Below, in pieces: positions 1-5,175 of a stretch of 5,175 nt of DNA. Below the pieces are notes generated by a model that was given only the letters and a program-made list of their open reading frames with translations, was not told the origin of the DNA and did not search any database. The DNA is from Clostridia bacterium (GTDB taxonomy: Bacteria; Bacillota; Clostridia; Oscillospirales; Ruminococcaceae), in the NCBI GenBank assembly GCA_009177225.1, contig WFLZ01000054.1:1624-6798 (forward strand), read 5' to 3'. The translations under genes were made by a program, and so were the position numbers. Numbering within the stretch: position 1 is the first letter of the stretch; every line of letters starts with the position of its first letter.

Positions 1-1610
1 GAAAAACTCGTTTCAGAATTTTCGGGATTCATCGAAAGACATTCCCGAATAATTTCCCTTGTTTCCGTGGCAATTATATTTTCCAGAAAAAGCTGACGGC
101 TTATCACAATATCTTCATTACAAGCAACCGGAAAATTTAGAAGTTTCAGCATACTCTGTCCGACAAAAACGCTGTCGTCCATATTGTCATACATAAATGT
201 ACAAAGTCCGACATCAGCAATACGAATCATTTTGGAAACCTGAGAAGAAAAGTTCTGAACATTTATCTGTAGCTGAGTGATAGCACTTGTAAGTTTGTCA
301 AGTTCGTAAATATTGGTAGACTGAAAACGTAATACCTGATTATATTCCCTTTGTGAATTCATTGTCCTGATAACTGCCGAAAGAGGTTTTACAACGTTTC
401 CGCAGCTTATGACTATTACAACAATACTTGTCGCAACTGAAATCAGTGCAGAAAACAGGAGCATCTTTATAAGATTTGTGAAAACAAACAGAACATCACT
501 TTTTTCCGCAACTGAAATCAACGCCCACTGTTCATCTACATAAAAGCTTTCAGCGTCATAAAGGTTCATAATCTGTATATTCCCTACGGACGCAATGTTT
601 GAATCCAAATTGAAATCATACATATTTTCATCAAGCTTCTTTGACGGACGTAAGGTTTCCTGTGTTCCTATGAGCCTGTTGAAAGCCGCACCGGAGTGCA
701 TACATATATTAAAATAATCGTCATTGTCCTTTCCGTTGCAAAGAACATAACACGCACTTTCGCTTACAAAATCATTCGGTGGCAGGTTGACAAGGAGAGT
801 TTTTTCAGTAAGACCAATTCCGAGAACTCCGTAAACCGTGCCGTCGTCTGCGATAAGCGGAACAGTATATTTCATACTTCCCATACTGTTATGGTCAATT
901 TTTGAAAAACCGCTCCAGCATCCGAGTTTTTCCATTGAAAGTTCATTGTTTTCCTGAGCATTTCTGATTGTTCTGTAATAAAAATCATAATTCTTGGTAT
1001 CATCGGGGTCAGGCTCAAAACGTGCCTTCCAGCCCGAATCAAGGATAATCCCGAAATCTTTTGAAATAGACGAATAACCCATTTCCATAAGCAAATCATT
1101 ATAACCCGAATCGGTAGACGGGTCAAGGTCACGGAGATATATTCCTGCCTTTGCTTCGTCCGCCATATTGTCACGGTACAGGTCGCCCGTTTCCAGAATA
1201 AGATATACATCATTGGAAAGACTTCTCCGCATAAGATATATAATACTGTCAACGGTGGATTCGATTATTTCACGGTTAAACTCCTTATCGGTCTGAATAC
1301 GTGAAATGTCTGAGCCGTCCTGTTCAAGTCTGTCCATAATAATTGAATTTATTTCAGATGCCGACTCTTTTACAAAAGTCACTTTCTGACACAGTTCTTT
1401 TTCAACATAGCTTGTTCTGTTGCGTGTTTTCTCGACAAGAGTGTCATAGGCGTATTTTTTTATAAAAGTAAATTCACCGCCGAGAGCAAGAACGGAAAAA
1501 AATGTAATAAGCTGAAACAGTATCAGAAACATCATTGGAAGAAGCAGACGGACAAGCATTTTCTGTTTTTTTCCTGTTTTCTCAGCCGGACGGTTTAAAT
1601 TCTGCTCCAT
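1..1610 (-). CDS. Membrane-bound Cache-domain sensor, partial (C-terminal output domain beyond the left edge; probable diguanylate cyclase)
   Basis: The reading frame is open from the ATG at 1608-1610 to the window edge: 536 full codons, no stop. Residues 1-18 are basic. Residues 19-44 form a first membrane helix and 379-403 a second. Between them lie about 335 extracytoplasmic residues that look like a double Cache domain: a long helix (about 50-130), then a PAS-type strand pair around 246-268 (MKYTVPLIADDGTVYGVLGI). Residues 404-456 resemble a HAMP linker, with VVKPL at 406-410 and a following amphipathic helix. From about 457 a PAS-like segment begins (RIADVGLCTFMYD). In Clostridia this architecture usually ends in a GGDEF domain, sometimes with EAL; that is inference, since the part is missing. 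A histidine kinase or chemoreceptor output is possible. The gene starts 27 bp after the solute-binding protein gene on the same strand, so the two are probably co-transcribed. Confident on membrane sensor, moderate on Cache, low on output type. Confidence 0.8.
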   Translation of the reverse strand, partial: MEQNLNRPAEKTGKKQKMLVRLLLPMMFLILFQLITFFSVLALGGEFTFIKKYAYDTLVEKTRNRTSYVEKELCQKVTFVKESASEINSIIMDRLEQDGSDISRIQTDKEFNREIIESTVDSIIYLMRRSLSNDVYLILETGDLYRDNMADEAKAGIYLRDLDPSTDSGYNDLLMEMGYSSISKDFGIILDSGWKARFEPDPDDTKNYDFYYRTIRNAQENNELSMEKLGCWSGFSKIDHNSMGSMKYTVPLIADDGTVYGVLGIGLTEKTLLVNLPPNDFVSESACYVLCNGKDNDDYFNICMHSGAAFNRLIGTQETLRPSKKLDENMYDFNLDSNIASVGNIQIMNLYDAESFYVDEQWALISVAEKSDVLFVFTNLIKMLLFSALISVATSIVVIVISCGNVVKPLSAVIRTMNSQREYNQVLRFQSTNIYELDKLTSAITQLQINVQNFSSQVSKMIRIADVGLCTFMYDNMDDSVFVGQSMLKLLNFPVACNEDIVISRQLFLENIIATETREIIRECLSMNPENSETSF

Positions 1611-1618
1611 AATGTATT

Positions 1619-1623
1619 TCTCC
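1619..1623 (-). promoter_or_regulatory. Ribosome binding site of the Cache sensor
   Basis: On the minus strand GGAGA lies 8 nt before the ATG at 1610. It sits inside the 27-bp gap after the solute-binding protein stop codon. No promoter or terminator is visible in that gap, which supports translation from a shared mRNA. Confidence 0.75.
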
Positions 1624-1637
1624 AAACTGTATAATCA

Positions 1638-3107
1638 TTATTCAAGACCCGATGCTTCACGCAGACCTGAAGAAAACTGCTCATACCATTCTTCAAATGC
1701 ACTGTCGGAAACATAGTCATTCATAACTTTTTCACGCTCCTCACCGCTGTTTATTCTTGCATATGCCTCATCATGAGCCTGCACAGCAGATTCATGAATA
1801 AAATCTCCTATAAAGTCTCTTGTATCAGATGTATTGTCAAAGGGTTTAGCTGTATAAAGCTTGTAGCTCTTGATTTCGTCAATAGCGACCTTCAAAGCAC
1901 CGAGAAGCATACGGTCTTCTGCCTCCGAACCAAGTTTATCCGCTGAAATAAGGTCTGCATCATTTGCGTCTTTCTTTACGGGCATATATCCTGAACCGAT
2001 TGAAAATGAAATATTGCGTTCTTTTTCAGTAAACCATTTAAGGAATACAGTGCAGGCATATTCTGTCTTTTCCTCTGATTTTGTAACAACCATTCCTGCT
2101 CCCTGCTGTACGAGATAAGGGTCTGTTCCCTCAAAATTAGGAACGTTCATTACAAGGGATTGAATCGGATATGAGTAATCGTCATCAATTGTAACCGATT
2201 CCGGAAAATACGCTGCTCCTGTAGTCGAACAGATAAGGGCAATTATCTGACCTATTTTTGCGTCGTCACTTCTGTAACGGCTCTGTGCGGTAAAATATCC
2301 CTTTACATAAGGCACATAATAATTTTCCCAAAGTTTTTTTATAACCGTTTTATCAATATTCAGACTGAATTTTCCGTCTTTATGTGTGACAAGCTCCGCA
2401 CCGAGCTGTTTAGCACCGACAAGCATATAATTTGCGACGGAATCCCTGCCAAAGAAAGCCTTGCCGTCATTTTCAATATCGGGGGTGAGATTATCAGTAT
2501 ATTCATAATACTTTTCCGCTGTGTCAACAACACCCTCCCAAGTTTTAAGGTCGTCGGTACTTACGTTTTCAGAATCAGCGAATTTCTCCCAGTCAGTAAG
2601 GTTAAGCATCATAACCTCTGTACTTTTTGCAGTAGGGAAAATTTTCAGTCCGCCGTCCGCACTGATTCTTCCTTCTTCTATATATTCTTCAACATACTGA
2701 CTGAGTTCTTCTTCCGTAAAATATTCCGAAAGGTCAACGACACAACCGAGTTTGTCAGCATCATAAGCGGTTTCAGAATAAGCTGCGAACATATTCGGTG
2801 CAGCTTCCGCACCTGCGTCCTCTTTGAGTGATGCAAGTACACTTTCTGAAAGTTCCGAAATACTTCCCTTGCTGTATGCCTCAACGACTATGCCCTGTTC
2901 ACGTCCTATTGTTTCATTGAACTCTTTTACAGCATTATCAAAATTCTCCTGCTGTACACCGTTGTAATAGTGCCATATAGTAATTGCAACGGGTTTTTTC
3001 GGGTCAAGGTTATATTTTTTGACAGCGTCAGACTTTCCGCAGCCAAAAAATACAGTTGACATTATGCAGAGTGCTGATACCATAGCAATTATTTTTTTTA
3101 TTCTCAT
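1638..3107 (-). CDS. Extracellular solute-binding lipoprotein (ABC family 1 / carbohydrate-type)
   Basis: The protein has 489 residues, usual for family 1 (MalE/UgpB-like) binding proteins. The N-terminus is a lipoprotein signal: basic MRIKK, a hydrophobic stretch (6-21) and a lipobox F20-F21-G22-C23. Cys23 would be lipidated, although Phe at -3 is less common than Leu. The mature part opens like the family (AITIWHYYNG at 41-50, then a helix leading to an EFN segment). Near 349-376 it has the family's C-terminal signature, an A-x-x-F-L-K-W-F-T helix followed by GSGYMPV. It should sit on the outer face of the membrane and bind a small solute, perhaps a sugar or oligosaccharide; the ligand cannot be read from sequence. 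No permease or ATPase gene is visible. The next gene, 27 bp downstream, is a Cache sensor, so a role in sensing rather than only transport is plausible. The start has AGGGAG 7 nt upstream. Family call is solid; role is inferred. Confidence 0.9.
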   Translation of the reverse strand: MRIKKIIAMVSALCIMSTVFFGCGKSDAVKKYNLDPKKPVAITIWHYYNGVQQENFDNAVKEFNETIGREQGIVVEAYSKGSISELSESVLASLKEDAGAEAAPNMFAAYSETAYDADKLGCVVDLSEYFTEEELSQYVEEYIEEGRISADGGLKIFPTAKSTEVMMLNLTDWEKFADSENVSTDDLKTWEGVVDTAEKYYEYTDNLTPDIENDGKAFFGRDSVANYMLVGAKQLGAELVTHKDGKFSLNIDKTVIKKLWENYYVPYVKGYFTAQSRYRSDDAKIGQIIALICSTTGAAYFPESVTIDDDYSYPIQSLVMNVPNFEGTDPYLVQQGAGMVVTKSEEKTEYACTVFLKWFTEKERNISFSIGSGYMPVKKDANDADLISADKLGSEAEDRMLLGALKVAIDEIKSYKLYTAKPFDNTSDTRDFIGDFIHESAVQAHDEAYARINSGEEREKVMNDYVSDSAFEEWYEQFSSGLREASGLE

Positions 3108-3242
3108 AATAAATCTCCCTTATAATTTTAATGTTATTTATAAGTTTCGGATATTTGCAGTAAAAAATATTTTTGTATATAGTGCTGTAAAAAAACAATT
3201 AATATTTCCTGATGTTCTGAAAATTCCGGAATAATTTCTGAT
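3108..3242 (-). other. 5' leader (about 135 nt) of the solute-binding protein/sensor operon
   Basis: This is the stretch between the predicted transcription start (near 3242) and the ATG. It is very AT-rich. It holds the short palindrome ATTCCGGAAT (3223-3232) just after the start of transcription and a run of seven T on the minus strand mid-leader (3190-3196), with no stable GC stem before it. I see no recognisable riboswitch core and no leader peptide with its own good ribosome binding site. Confidence 0.45.
3115..3120 (-). promoter_or_regulatory. Ribosome binding site of the solute-binding protein
   Basis: AGGGAG on the minus strand lies 7 nt before the ATG at 3107. It is a strong Shine-Dalgarno site and fixes the start, which also gives a proper lipoprotein signal peptide. 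Confidence 0.85.
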
Positions 3243-3248
3243 ATATTT

Positions 3249-3277
3249 ATCCTATCACAAATCTAAACCGGTGTCAA
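3249..3277 (-). promoter_or_regulatory. Sigma-A promoter of the solute-binding protein/sensor operon
   Basis: On the minus strand a perfect -35 (TTGACA, 3272-3277) is followed by exactly 17 nt and the -10 TAGGAT (3249-3254). TG one base before the -10 gives an extended -10 element. Transcription should start near 3242. It lies between the NudC-like gene and the binding protein gene, so the operon can be transcribed separately from the gene upstream. Confidence 0.75.
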
Positions 3278-3289
3278 TAAACATTTTGT

Positions 3290-3319
3290 AAATAAAAAAT
3301 AATGACTACTTTTTTATTT
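3290..3319 (-). terminator. AT-only palindrome after the NudC-like gene, possible weak terminator
   Basis: AAATAAAAAA and TTTTTTATTT form perfect 10-bp arms (3290-3299 and 3310-3319) around a 10-nt loop. On the minus strand it begins 20 bp after the NudC-like stop codon, and the second arm serves as the U-tract. With no G-C pairs the hairpin would be weak. It also lies 12 bp upstream of the -35 of the next operon, so an AT-rich upstream promoter element is an alternative reading. Confidence 0.35.
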
Positions 3320-3338
3320 CTTAACACATAAATATGTA

Positions 3339-4163
3339 TCAAACGGAGTTTTTAAAATACATCATCATTTCATTAGTAAGACTGTAGTCATCGGGCTGAC
3401 CGGATATATCTTTCTTTTCAGTCCATATAGCACTGCTGAGTTCGTTTTCGTCAAGAGTTATATTTTCATTTCCGTCAACCTCGCAGAAGAATCCGGCAAG
3501 AATACCGCCCGAAAATCCCCAAGGCTGAGACTTGTAATATCGTATATTCCTTACCTTAAGACCGACTTCCTCCATAACCTCACGGCTTACGGTTTCCTCA
3601 AAAGTTTCTCCTATTTCCGTAAAACCTGCAACAAGAGCATTATAAGAAACACCCCTGTTCTGAACATATCTTGTTATGAGAAGCCTGTCACCGCTTGTAA
3701 CTCCGACAATTACAGCCGGATTCAGACGTGGATAAATAAGCCTTCCGCACCCTGTACATCTTACGGCACGTTCTGCACGGTAAAGCTCGGTTCTCTGTCC
3801 GCAGCGTCCGCAGTAGCAATTTGAACGATACCATTCGGAAAGATGATATGCAGTAAAGAGTGCAAAAAAATCCTCCTGATTAACATTTTCCGAATGTCTG
3901 AGAGTTTTTATATTTTTATAGAAATACCCGTCCGGAACTTCAATGTCTCTGTCACGGGCAAGAAAATAATTAACGTTTTCAATCGAAAACAGATATACAA
4001 TATGTTCCGCTCTGAAAAGTTTATATACCGGAAACGGAGATTTGCAGTTTTCGCTGACAAGAACTTCATTTCCCTTAAAATGAAAAATCACGCTGTTCTT
4101 TTCTGGTTTCATGTCTGCTGAATAATGATTATCAAGCTTTTTCGGCAAAATATCCTGTAGCAT
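3339..4163 (-). CDS. nudC: NudC-like NAD(H) diphosphatase, zinc-ribbon Nudix hydrolase
   Basis: This predicted cytoplasmic enzyme would cleave NAD(H) to NMN(H) plus AMP. NudC relatives also remove NAD caps from RNA. Residues 1-110 form the variable N-terminal domain. A four-cysteine zinc ribbon follows (C118, C121, C136, C139). Next is the Nudix domain with a complete Nudix box at G180-L202, matching GX5EX7REUXEEXGU; E195, E198 and E199 are the metal-binding glutamates. The NAD-pyrophosphatase signature after the box reads SQPWGFSGG (212-220) instead of the classic SQPWPFPxS, so the core SQPW is kept but the prolines are lost. The length of 274 is typical (E. coli NudC about 257). I place the start at 4163, because AGAGGG lies 9 nt upstream. 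An in-frame ATG at 4181 has no ribosome binding site and would give a leader of only about 11 nt. The gene has its own promoter and appears to be monocistronic. Family call is firm; exact substrate is less certain. Confidence 0.9.
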   Translation of the reverse strand: MLQDILPKKLDNHYSADMKPEKNSVIFHFKGNEVLVSENCKSPFPVYKLFRAEHIVYLFSIENVNYFLARDRDIEVPDGYFYKNIKTLRHSENVNQEDFFALFTAYHLSEWYRSNCYCGRCGQRTELYRAERAVRCTGCGRLIYPRLNPAVIVGVTSGDRLLITRYVQNRGVSYNALVAGFTEIGETFEETVSREVMEEVGLKVRNIRYYKSQPWGFSGGILAGFFCEVDGNENITLDENELSSAIWTEKKDISGQPDDYSLTNEMMMYFKNSV

Positions 4164-4172
4164 AATATCATT

Positions 4173-4178
4173 CCCTCT
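4173..4178 (-). promoter_or_regulatory. Ribosome binding site that decides the NudC-like start
   Basis: AGAGGG on the minus strand is 9 nt before the ATG at 4163. If translation began at the upstream in-frame ATG (4181), these bases would be codons 2 and 3 and that start would have no Shine-Dalgarno site. Confidence 0.75.
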
Positions 4179-4198
4179 CATCTGATTTTATCATATAC

Positions 4199-4227
4199 AT
4201 TATATCATATTCCCGTATAAATTGCAA
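4199..4227 (-). promoter_or_regulatory. Sigma-A promoter of the NudC-like gene
   Basis: On the minus strand the -35 TTGCAA (4222-4227, 4 of 6 consensus) is followed by 17 nt and a perfect -10 TATAAT (4199-4204). TG one base upstream makes an extended -10. Transcription should start near 4192, which leaves a leader of about 29 nt to the ATG at 4163. Confidence 0.75.
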
Positions 4228-4408
4228 TAACCAAAATTTAAACTTACACGTAAATCAATAAGCTATATATACTCTCAGTATTATTATAAATTCCGGTATT
4301 CTTCAAAAATATCCATTATATCTTCCTTCAACTTATTCTGTAAGTCTTTATTTTTATAATAGTTTGTATATAATAACATTATTTTTCACAGAAAATTCCG
4401 TGTAACCC

Positions 4409-4437
4409 TTGACCTTTTTTACAAAAAGGTGTAAAAT
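4409..4437 (+). promoter_or_regulatory. Sigma-A promoter of pduL
   Basis: The -35 TTGACC (4409-4414, 5 of 6) and -10 TAAAAT (4432-4437, 5 of 6) are separated by exactly 17 nt. Transcription should start near 4444, giving a leader of about 48 nt. The spacer and the end of the -35 carry a perfect inverted repeat. Confidence 0.75.
4412..4430. promoter_or_regulatory. Perfect dyad within the pduL promoter, candidate operator
   Basis: ACCTTTTT and AAAAAGGT are 8-bp inverted arms around a 3-nt centre (TAC). The dyad starts inside the -35 hexamer and ends 1 bp before the -10. A regulator binding here would be placed to block or remodel RNA polymerase. The binding protein is unknown. The layout is reminiscent of MerR-family operators, but those usually have 19-20 bp spacers and this one has 17. 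Confidence 0.45.
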
Positions 4438-4449
4438 GTATTTAGAATA

Positions 4450-4465
4450 TCCGGTAGCAGCCGGA
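4450..4465 (+). other. Small hairpin near the 5' end of the pduL mRNA
   Basis: TCCGG and CCGGA form a 5-bp, mostly G-C stem around the 6-nt loop TAGCAG, within about 6 nt of the predicted transcription start. No U-tract follows, so it is not a terminator. A 5' stem like this could protect the transcript from decay; that role is inference. Confidence 0.4.
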
Positions 4466-4476
4466 CATAAAACAAT

Positions 4477-4481
4477 GGAGG
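4477..4481 (+). promoter_or_regulatory. Ribosome binding site that decides the pduL start
   Basis: GGAGG is 10 nt before the ATG at 4492. The in-frame ATG at 4483 lies only 1 nt after it, too close to be used, so the start is moved three codons downstream of the longest frame. Confidence 0.85.
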
Positions 4482-4491
4482 TATGTTTAAA

Positions 4492-5073
4492 ATGTCAAAC
4501 AAATTTATAATTGAAACATCTGCAAGACACGTTCATGTTACTCAGGAACATCTTGAAATCCTTTTCGGAAAAGGCTATGAACTCACAAAGAAAAAAGACC
4601 TTTCTCAGCCGGGTCAGTTTGCCTGTGAAGAAAGAGTTACAGTAGTAGGTTCTAAAAAGGAACTCGCAGGAGTTTCAATTCTTGGACCTGTCCGCCCTGA
4701 AACTCAGGTTGAACTCTCCGCTACTGACGCACGTTCAATCGGTATTGCCGCACCCGTAAAGGAATCAGGCGATATTGCCGGTTCTGGTGCTTGCAAACTC
4801 GTAGGACCTGCTGGTGAAGTTGAAATTTCAGAGGGTGTTATTGTTGCAAAAAGACACATTCATCTCACTCCTGCTGATGCTGAAGAACTCGGAGTTACAG
4901 ACAAACAGGTTGTATGGGTAAAAGTTGAAACTCCCGAAAGAAGCGCTGTTCTCGGTGACGTTGTATGTCGTGTTTCCGACAAGTACGCTCGTGCAATGCA
5001 CATTGATACAGATGAGTCAAATGCTATAGGTGCACCCCGTGAACTTTACGGCGAAATAGTTACAATTGACTGA
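4492..5073 (+). CDS. pduL: PduL-type phosphate acyltransferase (phosphotransacylase)
   Basis: PduL enzymes interconvert acyl-CoA plus phosphate with acyl-phosphate plus CoA. The product feeds acetate or propionate kinase for ATP formation. The protein is 193 residues, consisting of the two repeated PduL half-domains. The first half starts with SARHVH (H13, H15), followed by the family block DLSQPGQFACEERV (36-49) and GPVRPETQVELS (65-76, with R68 and E74). The second half carries AKRHIH (H122, H124) and AMHIDTDESNA (168-178, with H170). These histidines and the glutamate match the di-zinc site known in the family. There is no N-terminal extension like the peptide that targets PduL into microcompartments, and no microcompartment gene nearby, so it is probably cytosolic and may serve as the cell's phosphotransacetylase. 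The gene looks monocistronic: own promoter, terminator 70 bp after the stop. Use of acetyl-CoA rather than propanoyl-CoA is inferred. Confidence 0.93.
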   Translation: MSNKFIIETSARHVHVTQEHLEILFGKGYELTKKKDLSQPGQFACEERVTVVGSKKELAGVSILGPVRPETQVELSATDARSIGIAAPVKESGDIAGSGACKLVGPAGEVEISEGVIVAKRHIHLTPADAEELGVTDKQVVWVKVETPERSAVLGDVVCRVSDKYARAMHIDTDESNAIGAPRELYGEIVTID

Positions 5074-5081
5074 TTAAAACC

Positions 5082-5097
5082 CAAAAATAGATTTTTG
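5082..5097 (+). repeat. Short AT-rich inverted repeat after pduL
   Basis: CAAAAAT and ATTTTTG are perfect 7-bp arms with only 2 nt between them, followed by five more T. It begins 8 bp after the stop codon. The hairpin would be weak, since the innermost pairs cannot form. It may be a minor first pausing or termination site before the strong terminator. Confidence 0.3.
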
Positions 5098-5142
5098 TTT
5101 TTCACATTTTTCTCTTTCTTATTTCCTGTCTACATAATTTTT

Positions 5143-5175
5143 ATCCCTGCTTCCTTTCTGAAAGCAGGGATTTTT
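5143..5175 (+). terminator. Intrinsic terminator of pduL
   Basis: ATCCCTGCTT (5143-5152) and AAGCAGGGAT (5162-5171) form a perfect 10-bp stem with a 9-nt loop and a T-run that continues to the window edge. On the minus strand there is no U-run after the stem, so it acts for plus-strand transcription. Confidence 0.9.

Larger units (their letters stand above)
4164..4491. other. Divergent intergenic region between the NudC-like gene and pduL
   Basis: This gap of about 330 bp is strongly AT-rich. It contains the NudC-like promoter at one end and the pduL promoter, dyad and leader at the other. The middle (about 4230-4400) shows no convincing gene or RNA. The only open frame I noticed is a 31-codon minus-strand one (4284-4379) without a ribosome binding site at its start. 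No RNA gene or repeat array is visible. Confidence 0.6.

Noticed and set aside
872..1252. Minus-strand 126-codon open frame inside the sensor region
   Set aside because: It lies in another frame of the sensor gene, which is continuous from 1610 to the window edge and has clear membrane and Cache features. The shorter frame has no recognisable domain.
2382..2831. Plus-strand 149-codon open frame opposite the binding protein gene
   Set aside because: It is antisense to a well-supported family 1 binding protein. Its translation has no domain and reads as a reverse-strand shadow.
3108..3242. Riboswitch or T-box in the long leader of the operon
   Set aside because: There is no conserved aptamer core, no T-box sequence and no stable GC-bearing terminator or antiterminator stems in this AT-rich leader.
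3843..4121. Plus-strand 92-codon open frame opposite the NudC-like gene
   Set aside because: It is antisense to the N-terminal domain of a clear NudC-like gene, and its translation has no domain I recognise.
4401..4414. Catabolite-response (cre)-like sequence TGTAACCCTTGACC overlapping the pduL -35
   Set aside because: It matches much of the cre consensus, and phosphotransacetylase genes can be CcpA-controlled. However, the nearly invariant central CG is CC here and the last base also differs, so it is not supported as a CcpA site.
4164..4491. tRNA, small RNA gene or CRISPR repeats in the divergent gap
   Set aside because: No cloverleaf, no repeated spacer-repeat pattern and no internal intrinsic terminator could be found.

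Overview
The window is low-GC, AT-rich DNA from a Gram-positive anaerobe, most likely a Clostridia member of the Ruminococcus/Oscillospiraceae type. This is an inference from several signs: strong purine-rich Shine-Dalgarno sites, sigma-A promoters with 17-nt spacers and extended -10 elements, a lipoprotein solute-binding protein beside a Cache-domain sensor, and a stand-alone PduL-type phosphotransacylase. No rRNA, tRNA, CRISPR array, insertion sequence or phage gene is visible.

Layout. Positions 1-3107 (minus strand) carry a probable two-gene operon. The first gene is a lipoprotein extracellular solute-binding protein (1638-3107). After 27 bp comes a large membrane sensor (1-1610) with two membrane segments, an extracellular Cache-like domain, a HAMP-like linker and the start of a PAS-like domain. 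The sensor runs off the left edge, so its output domain is missing; a GGDEF domain is my best guess. The operon has its own strong promoter (-35 at 3272-3277, -10 at 3249-3254) and a leader of about 135 nt. Upstream on the same strand is a NudC-like NAD(H)/NADPH diphosphatase (3339-4163) with its own extended -10 promoter. An AT-only palindrome separates the two units.

Positions 4164-4491 are a divergent intergenic region. On the plus strand a near-consensus promoter containing a perfect dyad drives a single pduL-type phosphate acyltransferase gene (4492-5073). That gene ends at a strong intrinsic terminator at the right edge.

How the genes work together. The solute-binding protein and the sensor may form a sensing module, with the lipoprotein capturing a solute outside the cell and the Cache receptor signalling inward. 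No ABC permease gene is visible in the window. PduL and NudC are independent metabolic genes: acyl-CoA to acyl-phosphate conversion for acetate or propionate formation, and hydrolysis of NAD(H) or NAD-capped RNA. Two gene starts are placed downstream of the longest-ORF starts (NudC at 4163, PduL at 4492) because only these have well-spaced ribosome binding sites. The most interesting points are the binding protein/sensor pair and the dyad inside the pduL promoter.
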